The notes under the pieces are model-generated. The model saw nothing but the letters and a program-made list of their open reading frames with translations, did no database searches and was not told the DNA's origin. A stretch of 64,000 bases of DNA from Proteiniphilum sp. X52 (lineage in GTDB: Bacteria; Bacteroidota; Bacteroidia; Bacteroidales; Dysgonomonadaceae). Shown here in pieces: positions 1 to 8,558 of the stretch. Each line of letters opens with the position of its first letter. The stretch's first letter is position 1. The stretch spans positions 1-64,000 of the forward strand of contig NZ_RDSD01000001.1 of NCBI RefSeq assembly GCF_003712195.1. Reading direction: 5' to 3'. A program made the translations under genes and the position numbers.

Positions 1-1272
1 CGCCCCTCCGGTAAGGGTGCCCAATACCCTTTTTTCCCTGTCGATGAGTGGCGAACCCGAGGATCCCCCTTCGGTGGATCCGGTATCCCATGCCCCTACT
101 TCCCAAAAGGAGTTGGGTTCAGCCTGGTAATTATTGGGAAGAGCAAACGAACCGAGGTGTAACCGGTCTTCGTCTATGGCCACTTTCTTGACCCCTCCGT
201 TGGGGTGGTGCAGGCCGTGGAACGGTGCTGAAGGAGAAGAGCGGGCATTCCATCCCAGATAATAGGGTTGGTATTCTGCCGGAGGGATCTCTTTCAACCT
301 GAGCAGGGAGATATCATGTCTTTCGCTGATCAGTACCGAATCGGCCGAAGCCATGGTCATCTGTAACGGGCCGCGGATATCAGTATCGCACAACGGTGAA
401 TGGTAATTGAAAAAGGCGACGATGCTGCCGGCAACCATGTCATATCTTCTGTTGGCCAGGAAGCTGGGGTTGTAATTGTTATTCAGGCAGTGGGTGGCAG
501 TCAGCAGGTAGGGTGTGCCATCTTCTGCCGTATTGTTTACAAGAGTGCCGGTGCAATAGGTTATCCCGTTGATGATCAGTCCCACCACCCCGCTTCCGGG
601 TTGGATGTCCTCCGGGTAGCAAATCAGGTTGGGATGGCAATCCTGCTGCGGGTCTCCCATCTCAGTGGCCCTGAAGAAGATCCCCAGAAAATCGTGATTT
701 ACTTCACCTACCTCGACCTCACCCTTGAATACCGCTTCCAGCGGTTCCTGATATTCCACGATTAATTCATCGCCCCCGACAGGCTGTACGGGAAGCATGT
801 TTAGTTCCGTGTTGTTTTTTTCGGTATATGAACCTAAGATCTCCGACTGGTCAGAGTTATACACGAACAATTGGGCCCCCGGGGGTAACCTGAACTTTGA
901 AAAAAGAATATTCAATGAGTAAGCACCTTTCGAACGAATCCCCACACGCCATACCTTCATATTGCCGGTAACAAAGCAAATACCTGAATTGTCAGGACGG
1001 AGGAACGGATGAAATTTGTGGGCAAACTCTAAGCTTTTGAGGTTTGCCCGATCCTGCCGCGACTGCCGTAATGCTGCCGTCACGTTGAATGAGGGCATAT
1101 CCACGAAAAGATCTGTGGCCGGTTCTATATATCTTGCCCCCATGCCGGCGTGAAGCGGAAGGGGTTTGCCCCCGTAACTGATCTGCCCCGAAACCGTATG
1201 GAAGAGGAAACAGAAAACAAATAGAAGACTGCTCTTCAGTATAGGCTGGAAAGAGTAAGGTATACTTCTCAT
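1..1272 (-). CDS. Secreted trypsin-like serine protease (3' end outside window)
   Basis: The frame is open from an ATG at 1272 to the window edge (424 codons) and its C-terminus lies outside. An N-terminal signal peptide ends near residue 30. The catalytic triad of a chymotrypsin-fold protease is visible: His261 in TATHC, Asp320 in RHDISLL and Ser405 in GGSSGSPL. Cysteines at 212, 218, 240 and 262 suggest disulfides. The general layout, a roughly 200-residue pro-region before the protease domain, resembles lysyl endopeptidase-like proteases of Bacteroidota. Such proteins often carry C-terminal fibronectin or secretion-sorting domains, which cannot be seen here. Upstream at 1329-1336 is a TAnnTTTG box. 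Substrate preference is not assignable. Confidence 0.85.
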   Translation of the reverse strand, partial: MRSIPYSFQPILKSSLLFVFCFLFHTVSGQISYGGKPLPLHAGMGARYIEPATDLFVDMPSFNVTAALRQSRQDRANLKSLEFAHKFHPFLRPDNSGICFVTGNMKVWRVGIRSKGAYSLNILFSKFRLPPGAQLFVYNSDQSEILGSYTEKNNTELNMLPVQPVGGDELIVEYQEPLEAVFKGEVEVGEVNHDFLGIFFRATEMGDPQQDCHPNLICYPEDIQPGSGVVGLIINGITYCTGTLVNNTAEDGTPYLLTATHCLNNNYNPSFLANRRYDMVAGSIVAFFNYHSPLCDTDIRGPLQMTMASADSVLISERHDISLLRLKEIPPAEYQPYYLGWNARSSPSAPFHGLHHPNGGVKKVAIDEDRLHLGSFALPNNYQAEPNSFWEVGAWDTGSTEGGSSGSPLIDREKRVLGTLTGGA

Positions 1273-1328
1273 GAATAGGAATTAATTTCAATTTTTTATT
1301 TCTTCTTTTGTAATTGAAGAAATAACTG

Positions 1329-1336
1329 CAAATGTA
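1329..1336 (-). promoter_or_regulatory. -7 box (TACATTTG) of the protease gene
   Basis: The minus strand reads TACATTTG, matching the Bacteroidota -7 consensus TAnnTTTG, 57 bases upstream of the protease ATG. No clear -33 TTTG was found. Confidence 0.5.
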
Positions 1337-1454
1337 AGGTTTTTTAAGGAATAGCCGTCATTTCGCGCTAAATTATTTATCTAAGAAAGCGGAGTAAGTG
1401 ACAGGAATGATATTTAACCGCATGAAGATTTTTTGGGGTTCTTTTCGTCTGGCA

Positions 1455-2568
1455 CTATGCTTCGCCTCCAAATTCCATTAGATAGGCTTTGATAAACTCA
1501 TCCAGATCACCGTCCATCACACCTGTCACATCTGATGTCTGGTAGTTGGTACGGTGGTCCTTTACACGGCGGTCATCGAATACATAACTGCGGATCTGGG
1601 ATCCCCATTCGATCTTTTTTTTACCTGCTTCAATGGCTGCCTGCGCCGCACGGCGTTTCTCCAGTTCTATCTCGTAAAGCTGCGACTTAAGCAAACGCAG
1701 GGCGTTTTCGCGATTACCCATTTGTGAACGGCTCTCGGTATTCTCAATCACTATTTCCTGTTCTTCGCCCGTGTCAGGATCTTTATACTGGTAGTGCAGG
1801 CGCACGCCTGTCTCCACCTTGTTTACATTCTGTCCTCCCGCTCCTGACGAACGGAAAGTGTCCCAACTCAGGTTGGCCGGATTCACTTCTATCTCAATGG
1901 AGTCGTCAACCAACGGGACGACAAACACCGAAGCAAACGAAGTCATCCGTTTGCCCTGCGCGTTGAAGGGGGACACGCGTACCAGCCTGTGCACGCCGTT
2001 CTCGCTTTTCAGGAATCCGTAAGCCAGATCGCCCTCCACCTGCAGGGTGGCGGTTTTGATGCCGGCATCATCGCCATCCTGCCAGTGGGTGACGAGGGTT
2101 TTATAGTTCTTGCTCTCGCACCAGCGCTGATACATGCGGAAGAGCATCGAAGCCCAGTCCTGGCTCTCCGTCCCGCCTGCACCGGCGTTGATCTTTAGTA
2201 CCGCGCCTAATTGATCCTCCTCACGACGGAGCATGTTTTTCAACTCCAGTTCTTCGATCAGTTGAAGCGCGCGCGTGTAATTGGCGTCCACCTCCTCTTC
2301 CGACACAATTCCTTCCTTGGCGAAGTCGAATGCTAACTGTAATTCTTCAGTTGCGGACTTTACCTCCTGGTATGCATTGATCCAGTATTTTAACTCACGC
2401 ACCACCTTCATCTGTTGTTCAGCCGCTTTGGCGTCATTCCAGAAATCGGGCGATTGGGTGCGTAGTTCCTCCTCTTCTAATTGGATACGCTTTGCATCGA
2501 CGTCAAAGATACCCCCTCAGCGCGTCCTCGCGCTCCAACACATCTTTTAGTTGGTCTGTCGTTATCAT
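1455..2568 (-). CDS. prfB: Peptide chain release factor 2, programmed +1 frameshift
   Basis: Class I release factor 2, which recognises UGA/UAA and releases the finished peptide on the ribosome. The long frame (stop at 1455) carries the GGQ peptidyl-hydrolysis motif in GAGGQNVN and the SPF anticodon-like motif. The true start is ATG at 2568: a 22-codon frame ends ...RGYL then UGA at 2503-2505, and a +1 shift at CTT|TGA joins it to DVDAKR... in the main frame. An internal Shine-Dalgarno-like AGGGGG lies just upstream of the slip, as in the well-known autoregulatory prfB site. The full product is about 370 residues, normal for the family. Treating the ATG at 2411 as the start would remove about 50 residues. 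Confidence 0.97.
2503..2517 (-). promoter_or_regulatory. prfB programmed frameshift site
   Basis: The minus strand reads AGGGGGTATCTTTGAC: an SD-like AGGGGG, slippery CTT, in-frame UGA and a following C. This combination is the established RF2 autoregulation signal. When RF2 is scarce, the slow UGA decoding favours the +1 shift. Confidence 0.95.
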
Positions 2569-2649
2569 ATGATATTTTTTATGTGATACTTTTCTTTGAT
2601 CTTCGTCAACTTTCCGGCATAAGGAAAGAATTGACTTTGTAAGGAGCGA

Positions 2650-2657
2650 CAAAAATA
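2650..2657 (-). promoter_or_regulatory. -7 box (TATTTTTG) of prfB
   Basis: TAnnTTTG match on the minus strand, about 82 bases upstream of the prfB ATG at 2568. Confidence 0.45.
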
Positions 2658-2724
2658 CACAAAAGATACCGAAAATCCATTAAGATAAGGAAATTCAAAT
2701 GCGGATGGATGGCTTTATGGTATG

Positions 2725-3705
2725 TTATTCAGGTGAATCAGTATAGACGAGTAAGGTTTCTCCCGCTTTTAATACCGTTTTCAGTTGTGGATTCCATGCT
2801 TTCAATTGCTCTACGCTGCATCCGTATATCCGGGAGATGGAGTAGAGTGTTTCACCCATTTCTACTGTATGGCTTTTAGCAGGAGAGGAGATTATAGAAT
2901 TCTCTTCTTCTCTCAACACCATGTCGCTTTTTGCCCGCCGAAGGGTGTCTTTTCCCTGCCCTTTCCCGCGCGTGGTTGATTGGTGACGCGTGAGGGGCGG
3001 ATTTTTCTGCGGATCGGTCTGCGCCAGAATAATAGATCCGTTCGCCGAATGATCTTCCCCTTGTCGGGTGGTTGCCGTGGATTCCACTGTTTCGCGGAGA
3101 GTTACTTCCGGAATATTGGGTTGTGCCGGTTCTTTATTTGTCGCGACACGTTGTTTTTTACTGGCGGGAGGATTACGTCGTGTCACATAAGATGCATTTT
3201 CCTCCAAAACTCTCCCCCCGCGTAAATAGCGGGACGCGTAATATATTTCAGTGGAGGAAGATATGATCACTCCACTGGTGGTGGAAGAATGTATAAATTT
3301 AAATTGTCCGTTGGAAAATGCTTCCGTCACTATTCCCACATGTCCGACTCTTCCGTTTCTTCTGTTTCCCTCAAAAAAGACAAGGTCCCCTTTCCTGAGA
3401 TCTTCCCTTCTGGCGATAGTGGGGATTTGCCTGTCTTGTCCGGCTGAACTGGGATCCAATCTGTATCCGAATTTTCTGAATACAAAGGAGGTGTAACCTG
3501 AACAATCGAAAGAGTGAGGCCCTTTTCCGGCAAACCGGTAAGGTTTGCCCAGGTATTGCCTTCCATATTGGATGATATCGTCCTGTAAAGTGGTGGATGT
3601 TTTGCTACTGGAGACAGTGGTTCTTCCCGCACCGCAGGAGGACAGGATAATAGTTATGGTTGCAAGGGAAACGGCTTTTAACCAGCCCTTATTCCTGGAT
3701 GACAT
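2725..3705 (-). CDS. NlpC/P60 cell-wall hydrolase lipoprotein with C-terminal LysM
   Basis: Predicted peptidoglycan endopeptidase anchored as a lipoprotein. From the chosen start (MSSRNKG) the signal peptide ends in a lipobox LSSC (Cys24). The NlpC/P60 domain spans about residues 40-165 with Cys68 in FDCSGY, His122 in GHVGI and His139 in FIHSS. A low-complexity linker leads to a LysM domain at about 275-325 (HTVEMGETLYSISRIYG). The frame stays open to an ATG at 3795, but a TAnnTTTG box at 3740-3747 lies inside that extension and only the shorter start gives a clean lipoprotein signal. Likely role: cleaving stem peptides during wall growth. Confidence 0.9.
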   Translation of the reverse strand: MSSRNKGWLKAVSLATITIILSSCGAGRTTVSSSKTSTTLQDDIIQYGRQYLGKPYRFAGKGPHSFDCSGYTSFVFRKFGYRLDPSSAGQDRQIPTIARREDLRKGDLVFFEGNRRNGRVGHVGIVTEAFSNGQFKFIHSSTTSGVIISSSTEIYYASRYLRGGRVLEENASYVTRRNPPASKKQRVATNKEPAQPNIPEVTLRETVESTATTRQGEDHSANGSIILAQTDPQKNPPLTRHQSTTRGKGQGKDTLRRAKSDMVLREEENSIISSPAKSHTVEMGETLYSISRIYGCSVEQLKAWNPQLKTVLKAGETLLVYTDSPE

Positions 3706-3739
3706 AGTAAACACGCTGTAGAGTAACATATATAGACCG

Positions 3740-3747
3740 CAAAAATA
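3740..3747 (-). promoter_or_regulatory. -7 box (TATTTTTG) of the NlpC/P60 gene
   Basis: TAnnTTTG match on the minus strand, 35 bases before the ATG at 3705. It supports the shorter start, because the upstream ATG (3795) would precede transcription start. Confidence 0.5.
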
Positions 3748-3838
3748 GGTAAAATCGTTGTTGTATCGAGCATACTTCTTATTTTTTAACAACAAAGACC
3801 GTGCGGGTGGGAGGAAAGAACAGATCAGGCAAAATATA

Positions 3839-4444
3839 TTACAGGATAGCTCTTGCTTTCAGCACTTCCTCCAGATTTACCCCATCCACCATATGGATCG
3901 TTTGGAATCCCAGTTGTTGCGCGGTCTCGATGTTCGTATGATTGTCATCGATGAATAGAGATTCCCCGGCTTGTATTCCATAACGTTCCAGCAAAATACG
4001 ATAGAGTCGCGGATCGGGCTTTACTGTCTTTTCCGCCCCTGAAACAACCATCCCGTCCAGATCCTTGAAAAAATTGTAGCGTTCCATGGCAATAGGGATC
4101 GTTTCAGCCGACCAATTGGTAAGGCCGTATACTTTGTATTTCTCTTTCAGCGGTTTAATCAGTTTTACATTCTCTTCGATGGTACCTCCCAGCATCTCAT
4201 CCCATCGACCGTAATACATCGCTATTTCTTCACGATACTCAGGATGTTGCTCCTGTAAGACCCTCGTGCCCTCTGCCAGCGAACGGCCCGCATCTTGCAG
4301 CACGTTCCATTCATAGCGACATATGTGTCCCAGGAAATGATTCATATCCTCTTCTTTATCGAAGATTTCCCGGTAGAGATAAATGGGATTCCAATCAATC
4401 AGTACCCCACCGAAGTCAAAGACAATATTCTTTAATGGTTTCAT
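3839..4444 (-). CDS. HAD-superfamily hydrolase (YihX-like phosphatase)
   Basis: About 201 residues from MKPLKNIVF. Motif I is DFGGVLIDW with nucleophile Asp10; the FGG variant is typical of the YihX/haloacid-dehalogenase-like branch. Motif II is the Thr/Ser-containing LTNWS, motif III the Lys of KPDPRLY and motif IV FIDDNHTN. A small helical cap lies between motifs I and II. Probably a cytosolic phosphatase acting on a small phosphorylated sugar or metabolite; the substrate is unknown. The frame extends to an ATG at 4516, but the extra residues do not resemble the family. Confidence 0.85.
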   Translation of the reverse strand: MKPLKNIVFDFGGVLIDWNPIYLYREIFDKEEDMNHFLGHICRYEWNVLQDAGRSLAEGTRVLQEQHPEYREEIAMYYGRWDEMLGGTIEENVKLIKPLKEKYKVYGLTNWSAETIPIAMERYNFFKDLDGMVVSGAEKTVKPDPRLYRILLERYGIQAGESLFIDDNHTNIETAQQLGFQTIHMVDGVNLEEVLKARAIL

Positions 4445-4574
4445 ATGACTAAAATATTTATTTTCAATGGTGTCATATGCAACTCGCTTTTTGATCGTGT
4501 TCTTGTGTGAGAACAATTATCATGCTCGTTTCATACGATTAAAACAATTCTCCCGCGCGTTTCAATATTATTCT

Positions 4575-5630
4575 TTAAATGGGATTTTTAAGCAGGGCGT
4601 CTGCCAATTCGGTACGATATGCGCCTGTTTTCGGATCAAAAATACCGAAACTTCCATTCCATTCCCAGTATGCCCAACTGAACCCCTGCTGTTCGATCCA
4701 ACGCGCCAGATATTGTGTCCAACGGATTCGGGAATCCATGTCGGCTCGTGAAAACGCCCCGAATTCTCCGATATGAACGGGAATATTTTTCTCTTTGGCT
4801 ATCTGTTTTGCCAACCTGAAATCTTCCTGTATCGCCTTACGCTCCTCTTCCGTATCCCGCCAGGTAGTTCCCAGCCACGCTTCGGACCCTTCCACCCACT
4901 CCGCGGCCTGATGGGTGAAATGGAAAGGATGATAATAATGGATAGTAAGGATAAGGTTCGCATCGTCGGGGATGTCGAGCTTTTGTAATGCATTGACTCC
5001 GCCCCATTCGGCCACACCCAATAGCACACAGCGCATGGGATTGCTTTCGCGGATCACCTGCAGGGCATCTTTTGAATAATTGTTCCATAGATCGGCAGTC
5101 AGATTATCATGCGGTTCATTCATAATCTCGAAGAGCAGGCTGTCGGGATACTCTTTGAAATGATCGGCAATCTGTTGCCATTGCGTCAGGAAACGTTCTT
5201 TCTGTCCTGCCGGATCAGCATAGAGCGCATCGTGATGGTGCATGTTGATAATGACATGCAGCTTGTTTCTGAGTGATTCATCCACGACCGATTGTATGGT
5301 TTCCATAAACTCGGGATAAATGGTATATGGGCTGGAAGATATACTCCGGTCTTCCCTTTCCCATCGGATGGGGATTCGCACATGGCTGAAGCCGAGGTCG
5401 GCTATGCGTCGCAAATCCTGTGGGTCGAACGGCGACTGCCATGAAGGCATTGCTTCGAAGGTATTGCCGATATTCATTCCCCGGGCCAGCCGTTTGTTTA
5501 TTTCATGGGCTGTCGCCCATGATGGTTCTTTTTCCGAATCGTGATTCTCCGATCCTTTGGAGTCGGCGTGAATACAATTCAGCAGCGCAAATAAAAGCAC
5601 CGGAAAGAGAAATGTGTAAATCTTTTTCAT
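4575..5630 (-). CDS. GH5 glycoside hydrolase (endo-glucanase/mannanase type), secreted
   Basis: Secreted (beta/alpha)8 barrel of clan GH-A, 351 residues with an N-terminal signal peptide; a lipid anchor at Cys19 is possible but the LLNC lipobox is weak. The GH5 landmarks are HVRIPIRW, INMHHHD, the acid/base Glu172 in EIMNEPH, HYYHPF, the nucleophile Glu289 in IGEFGAFS and SWAYWEWNGSFG. The last motif resembles GH5 subfamilies acting on beta-glucan and mannan; the subfamily is not certain. It is the last gene of the minus-strand series sigma-FecR-SusCD-GH43-GH36-small ORF-GH5. A TAnnTTTG box at 5654-5661 suggests it can also be transcribed separately. With an alpha-galactosidase nearby, galactomannan is one plausible target. 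Confidence 0.9.
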   Translation of the reverse strand: MKKIYTFLFPVLLFALLNCIHADSKGSENHDSEKEPSWATAHEINKRLARGMNIGNTFEAMPSWQSPFDPQDLRRIADLGFSHVRIPIRWEREDRSISSSPYTIYPEFMETIQSVVDESLRNKLHVIINMHHHDALYADPAGQKERFLTQWQQIADHFKEYPDSLLFEIMNEPHDNLTADLWNNYSKDALQVIRESNPMRCVLLGVAEWGGVNALQKLDIPDDANLILTIHYYHPFHFTHQAAEWVEGSEAWLGTTWRDTEEERKAIQEDFRLAKQIAKEKNIPVHIGEFGAFSRADMDSRIRWTQYLARWIEQQGFSWAYWEWNGSFGIFDPKTGAYRTELADALLKNPI

Positions 5631-5653
5631 TTTAGAATTTTATATTGGTATCT

Positions 5654-5661
5654 CAAAGATA
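5654..5661 (-). promoter_or_regulatory. -7 box (TATCTTTG) of the GH5 gene
   Basis: TAnnTTTG match on the minus strand, 24 bases before the GH5 ATG. It suggests GH5 is not wholly dependent on the upstream operon. Confidence 0.5.
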
Positions 5662-5744
5662 TTTTTTTCTATTTGACCCATCTCCTGCGCACAAAAGAGT
5701 AAATAAAGAGAATGTAACCCCATTGAGGCAAATTCCCGTTTCCC

Positions 5745-6122
5745 TCACTGCTTGGATTCTTTTTTACGGGTAAATTCAATCGGCAACTTACCCATGGAGG
5801 TGTCGGCCGTTCCTTTCACCTTGTTTTTCTCTTTCCAGATCACTACTTTCACATTTTCCCCCGCATATACAGTCGTTGTCAGTTTCCCGTCAGCTTCTTT
5901 CAACTCCTGATTCTTTACATTCAGTTGTGAACCTGTGATATCCGCCACGCACTTATCTTCCACTTGTTTTATGGTTACCTGATAATCTTGGTACCCATAC
6001 GGCGCGTCGGCCACTTTCGCGGTCCACGTGCCTTGTACGGATTTTGTCAAATCGCTTGAATACAACGTTGTATGCAGGCTTAATAATAATACTGCTGATA
6101 ATAAAACACCGATTTTTTTCAT
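5745..6122 (-). CDS. Small secreted protein of unknown function
   Basis: 125 residues with a clear signal peptide (about 1-22), then a mature domain of alternating polar and hydrophobic strands (GTWTAKVADAPYGYQDYQVT ... VVIWKEKNKVKGTADTSMG). The pattern suggests a small beta-barrel or lipocalin-like fold, as in periplasmic ligand-binding proteins. I do not recognise the family. It lies between the GH36 and GH5 genes on the same strand, preceded by a hairpin that may end GH36 transcription. Confidence 0.75.
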   Translation of the reverse strand: MKKIGVLLSAVLLLSLHTTLYSSDLTKSVQGTWTAKVADAPYGYQDYQVTIKQVEDKCVADITGSQLNVKNQELKEADGKLTTTVYAGENVKVVIWKEKNKVKGTADTSMGKLPIEFTRKKESKQ

Positions 6123-6151
6123 TTTGTACCTGTTTTTTGTTTAATTAATTG

Positions 6152-6175
6152 AAAAGCCACGCAATATGCTGTGGC
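6152..6175 (-). terminator. Hairpin with short U-tract after GH36
   Basis: The minus strand reads GCCAC-a-GCA-tat-TGC-GTGGC followed by TTTT: an 8 bp bulged stem downstream of the GH36 stop (6250) and upstream of the small ORF. A weak intrinsic terminator or an attenuator. Confidence 0.5.
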
Positions 6176-6249
6176 GTAAAGATACAAAATGTAATTTTAT
6201 AATTTGCATAACCCCATCTTTTTGTCCTTATAATTGTTGATATATATAT

Positions 6250-8460
6250 TTAAAGAACTTCATCCAACAAGAAGACAGCACTATCGAACTGGGTTGAGAT
6301 ATTAATTTCGATACCTGCATTCATTAAAAACTCTCCTTTGAAGACCTTGTCGTTACCCCAAAATGAAGATCTTCCACGATTATTGATTTCCTTTATTCGA
6401 TAAGATTTATCGGGATGGAGTCCTTGTAAATGAATACGGGGAACAACTCCACGATTATTGATTTCGGTACAAAATGCGAACATTACAGCATTCTTACTAT
6501 CTTTGCTTACATACATCTGGGCAGCATAATTGTTACCGGGATCGTAAGGCGAAATAAGGCGGTACAAATCCCCTTTTGTGACAAGAGGTCTTACGTATGC
6601 CTTATAATCACGAATTGCCTGTTGGGCAAAATCCCAGTCCTCGCCAACGATGTCTTTGGGTTGCAATTCAAGTCCTAACCGACCGGTCATTGCCACGTCA
6701 AAACGGAATTTTAACGGAGTAATACGCCCTGTCTGGTGGTTCGGGTTGGTGGAAACGTGGGCCGCGGTGGCTACCGGAGGGTAGATCAGATTGGTGGAAT
6801 ATTGTATATACAAACGTTTGAGCGGATCTGTATTGTCCGATGTCCAGAATTCATCATGATAGGGTAGTGCCCCGTAGTCAACACGCCCACCACCCGAAGC
6901 GCATACCTGAAATATAAGGTCGGGATATTTTTCCCTGATTTTCTCATAAATACTGTATAAACCTTTTGTATATTCTATCCAAAAATGGGTTTGTCTTTCT
7001 GCGTTTAAATAGGTCGATCCGACTTGTTCAACATGTCTGTTGGCATCCCATTTAATATAGGAAATTCCCTTATTTTCCGTTAAGAGATTATCTACCATTT
7101 CCCAGATAAAATCCTGCACTTCAGGATTGGTCAAATCCAACAGTAACTGATTCCTTAATGTTATTTTATCACGTCCCGGACTCTGCACGATCCAATCGGG
7201 ATGTTTTTCAGCAAGCTCGCTTTTCGGATTAACCATTTCGGGCTCGATCCATATGCCAAATCTTATTCCCTTCCTTTCCGCATAGTTGATCAGGTATTGC
7301 AATCCGTTCGGTAGTTTTTTCTTGTTTACCTGCCAATCGCCCAATCCTGCGTTATCGCCGTTACGGGGATATTTATTCCCGAACCATCCGTCATCCAGTA
7401 CGAACATTTCTACCCCCATACGGGCAGCATCGTCTATCATATCGATAATGGTCTGTTCCGTGAAATTAAAATAGGCTCCTTCCCAACTATTCAACACTAC
7501 GGGACGCTCTTCGTAACCTTTGTGCAATGCATACGAACGGCTCCAATTATGGAAATTACGTGATATAAGGCCTTGTCCTTCCCTGCTGTATGTATAGATC
7601 ATTTTAGGAGTCTCATAAGATTCTCCCGTTTCAAGCGTGTAGTCCGATAAATAAGGATTTATGCCGGCCAGAATATTTAAATGGTCTAATTCGTCCAATT
7701 CAAACGACAATTTATAATTTCCCGACCATGCCAATGCACCTCCGTAACAAATTCCTGCATTCTCTTCAACGGGATGGTTTAAAGATAGGATGAAAGACGG
7801 ATTCTCGGTTTGGGTAGTCCGTACTCCTTTTTTCGATTCAATACTCTTTATACCGTATTCGAGTTTCTCCTCCACGCGGTTTATTTCTCCCGCCCATGCC
7901 CCGTTAAAATGCGTCAGGTAATAGCTGCCGGCTTTCAGATTAAGGAATGAGGAATATATATTTTTCAGTTGTATACTGCCTTTTTCGTCGTTTTTTATCC
8001 TGACCCATTGGGCGATTACGTCTTCTTTATGGTATGACTCAAAATGGAGATATACGTTCAGGTCATACACCCTGTCTTTGAGGCTGATAATTGTATGCGT
8101 AATATTTTCATCCTTTTTTATCACCTCTGTGTTCGTATATACCAATTCCGTGATGAGACTGCCATCGGAATGAATCACGCTCAAAGCCGGTTCATTTACA
8201 TAACCCAGGCCGTTTGTGGGGTAGGTTTCATAACTCAGATCGCGGTTTGTGTCGGCTTTTCCGTAGCTTTTCACATTTGCAAATACGGATTCGTCATTCA
8301 ATTTTTTTCCGTAGTAACGAAATGTCAATCTACCGGTTTCACTTACCGTGAAGATCAATGCAGTATTGTCTGTGTTTATCGAACAGACTTTATTCTCCTG
8401 AGAAAATATAAGTTGAGATGTCAAAAAGAGTATTATAGTATAGATAATTCTATTTTTCAT
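6250..8460 (-). CDS. GH36 alpha-galactosidase, secreted
   Basis: 736 residues, the normal size for single-chain GH36, with an N-terminal signal peptide ending near SQE. The beta-sandwich N-domain is followed by the catalytic barrel: MFVLDDGWFG, the nucleophile Asp in SYIKWDANR, and the acid/base Asp in FWTSDNTD after CASGGGRVDYG. It hydrolyses terminal alpha-1,6-galactose from galacto-oligosaccharides or galactomannan fragments, probably in the periplasm. It lies 98 bp downstream of GH43 in the minus-strand PUL operon. Confidence 0.95.
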   Translation of the reverse strand: MKNRIIYTIILFLTSQLIFSQENKVCSINTDNTALIFTVSETGRLTFRYYGKKLNDESVFANVKSYGKADTNRDLSYETYPTNGLGYVNEPALSVIHSDGSLITELVYTNTEVIKKDENITHTIISLKDRVYDLNVYLHFESYHKEDVIAQWVRIKNDEKGSIQLKNIYSSFLNLKAGSYYLTHFNGAWAGEINRVEEKLEYGIKSIESKKGVRTTQTENPSFILSLNHPVEENAGICYGGALAWSGNYKLSFELDELDHLNILAGINPYLSDYTLETGESYETPKMIYTYSREGQGLISRNFHNWSRSYALHKGYEERPVVLNSWEGAYFNFTEQTIIDMIDDAARMGVEMFVLDDGWFGNKYPRNGDNAGLGDWQVNKKKLPNGLQYLINYAERKGIRFGIWIEPEMVNPKSELAEKHPDWIVQSPGRDKITLRNQLLLDLTNPEVQDFIWEMVDNLLTENKGISYIKWDANRHVEQVGSTYLNAERQTHFWIEYTKGLYSIYEKIREKYPDLIFQVCASGGGRVDYGALPYHDEFWTSDNTDPLKRLYIQYSTNLIYPPVATAAHVSTNPNHQTGRITPLKFRFDVAMTGRLGLELQPKDIVGEDWDFAQQAIRDYKAYVRPLVTKGDLYRLISPYDPGNNYAAQMYVSKDSKNAVMFAFCTEINNRGVVPRIHLQGLHPDKSYRIKEINNRGRSSFWGNDKVFKGEFLMNAGIEINISTQFDSAVFLLDEVL

Positions 8461-8558
8461 TATGATTAAAACTATTTATTCCTATATAAAATATATCCTG
8501 CAGTGATGAACTACAAAATTAAGATAACTATTAAAATTAATTATACTAGTTTTATATG

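Noticed and set aside
400-765. Plus-strand 121-codon ORF
   Set aside because: Antisense to the protease domain; no recognisable features.
992-1291. A 99-codon minus-strand ORF with a basic, cysteine-containing product
   Set aside because: It lies in another frame of the protease gene, which has a signal peptide and a full catalytic triad.
2455-2520. Possible sequencing error breaking prfB
   Set aside because: The break coincides exactly with the known programmed frameshift signal.
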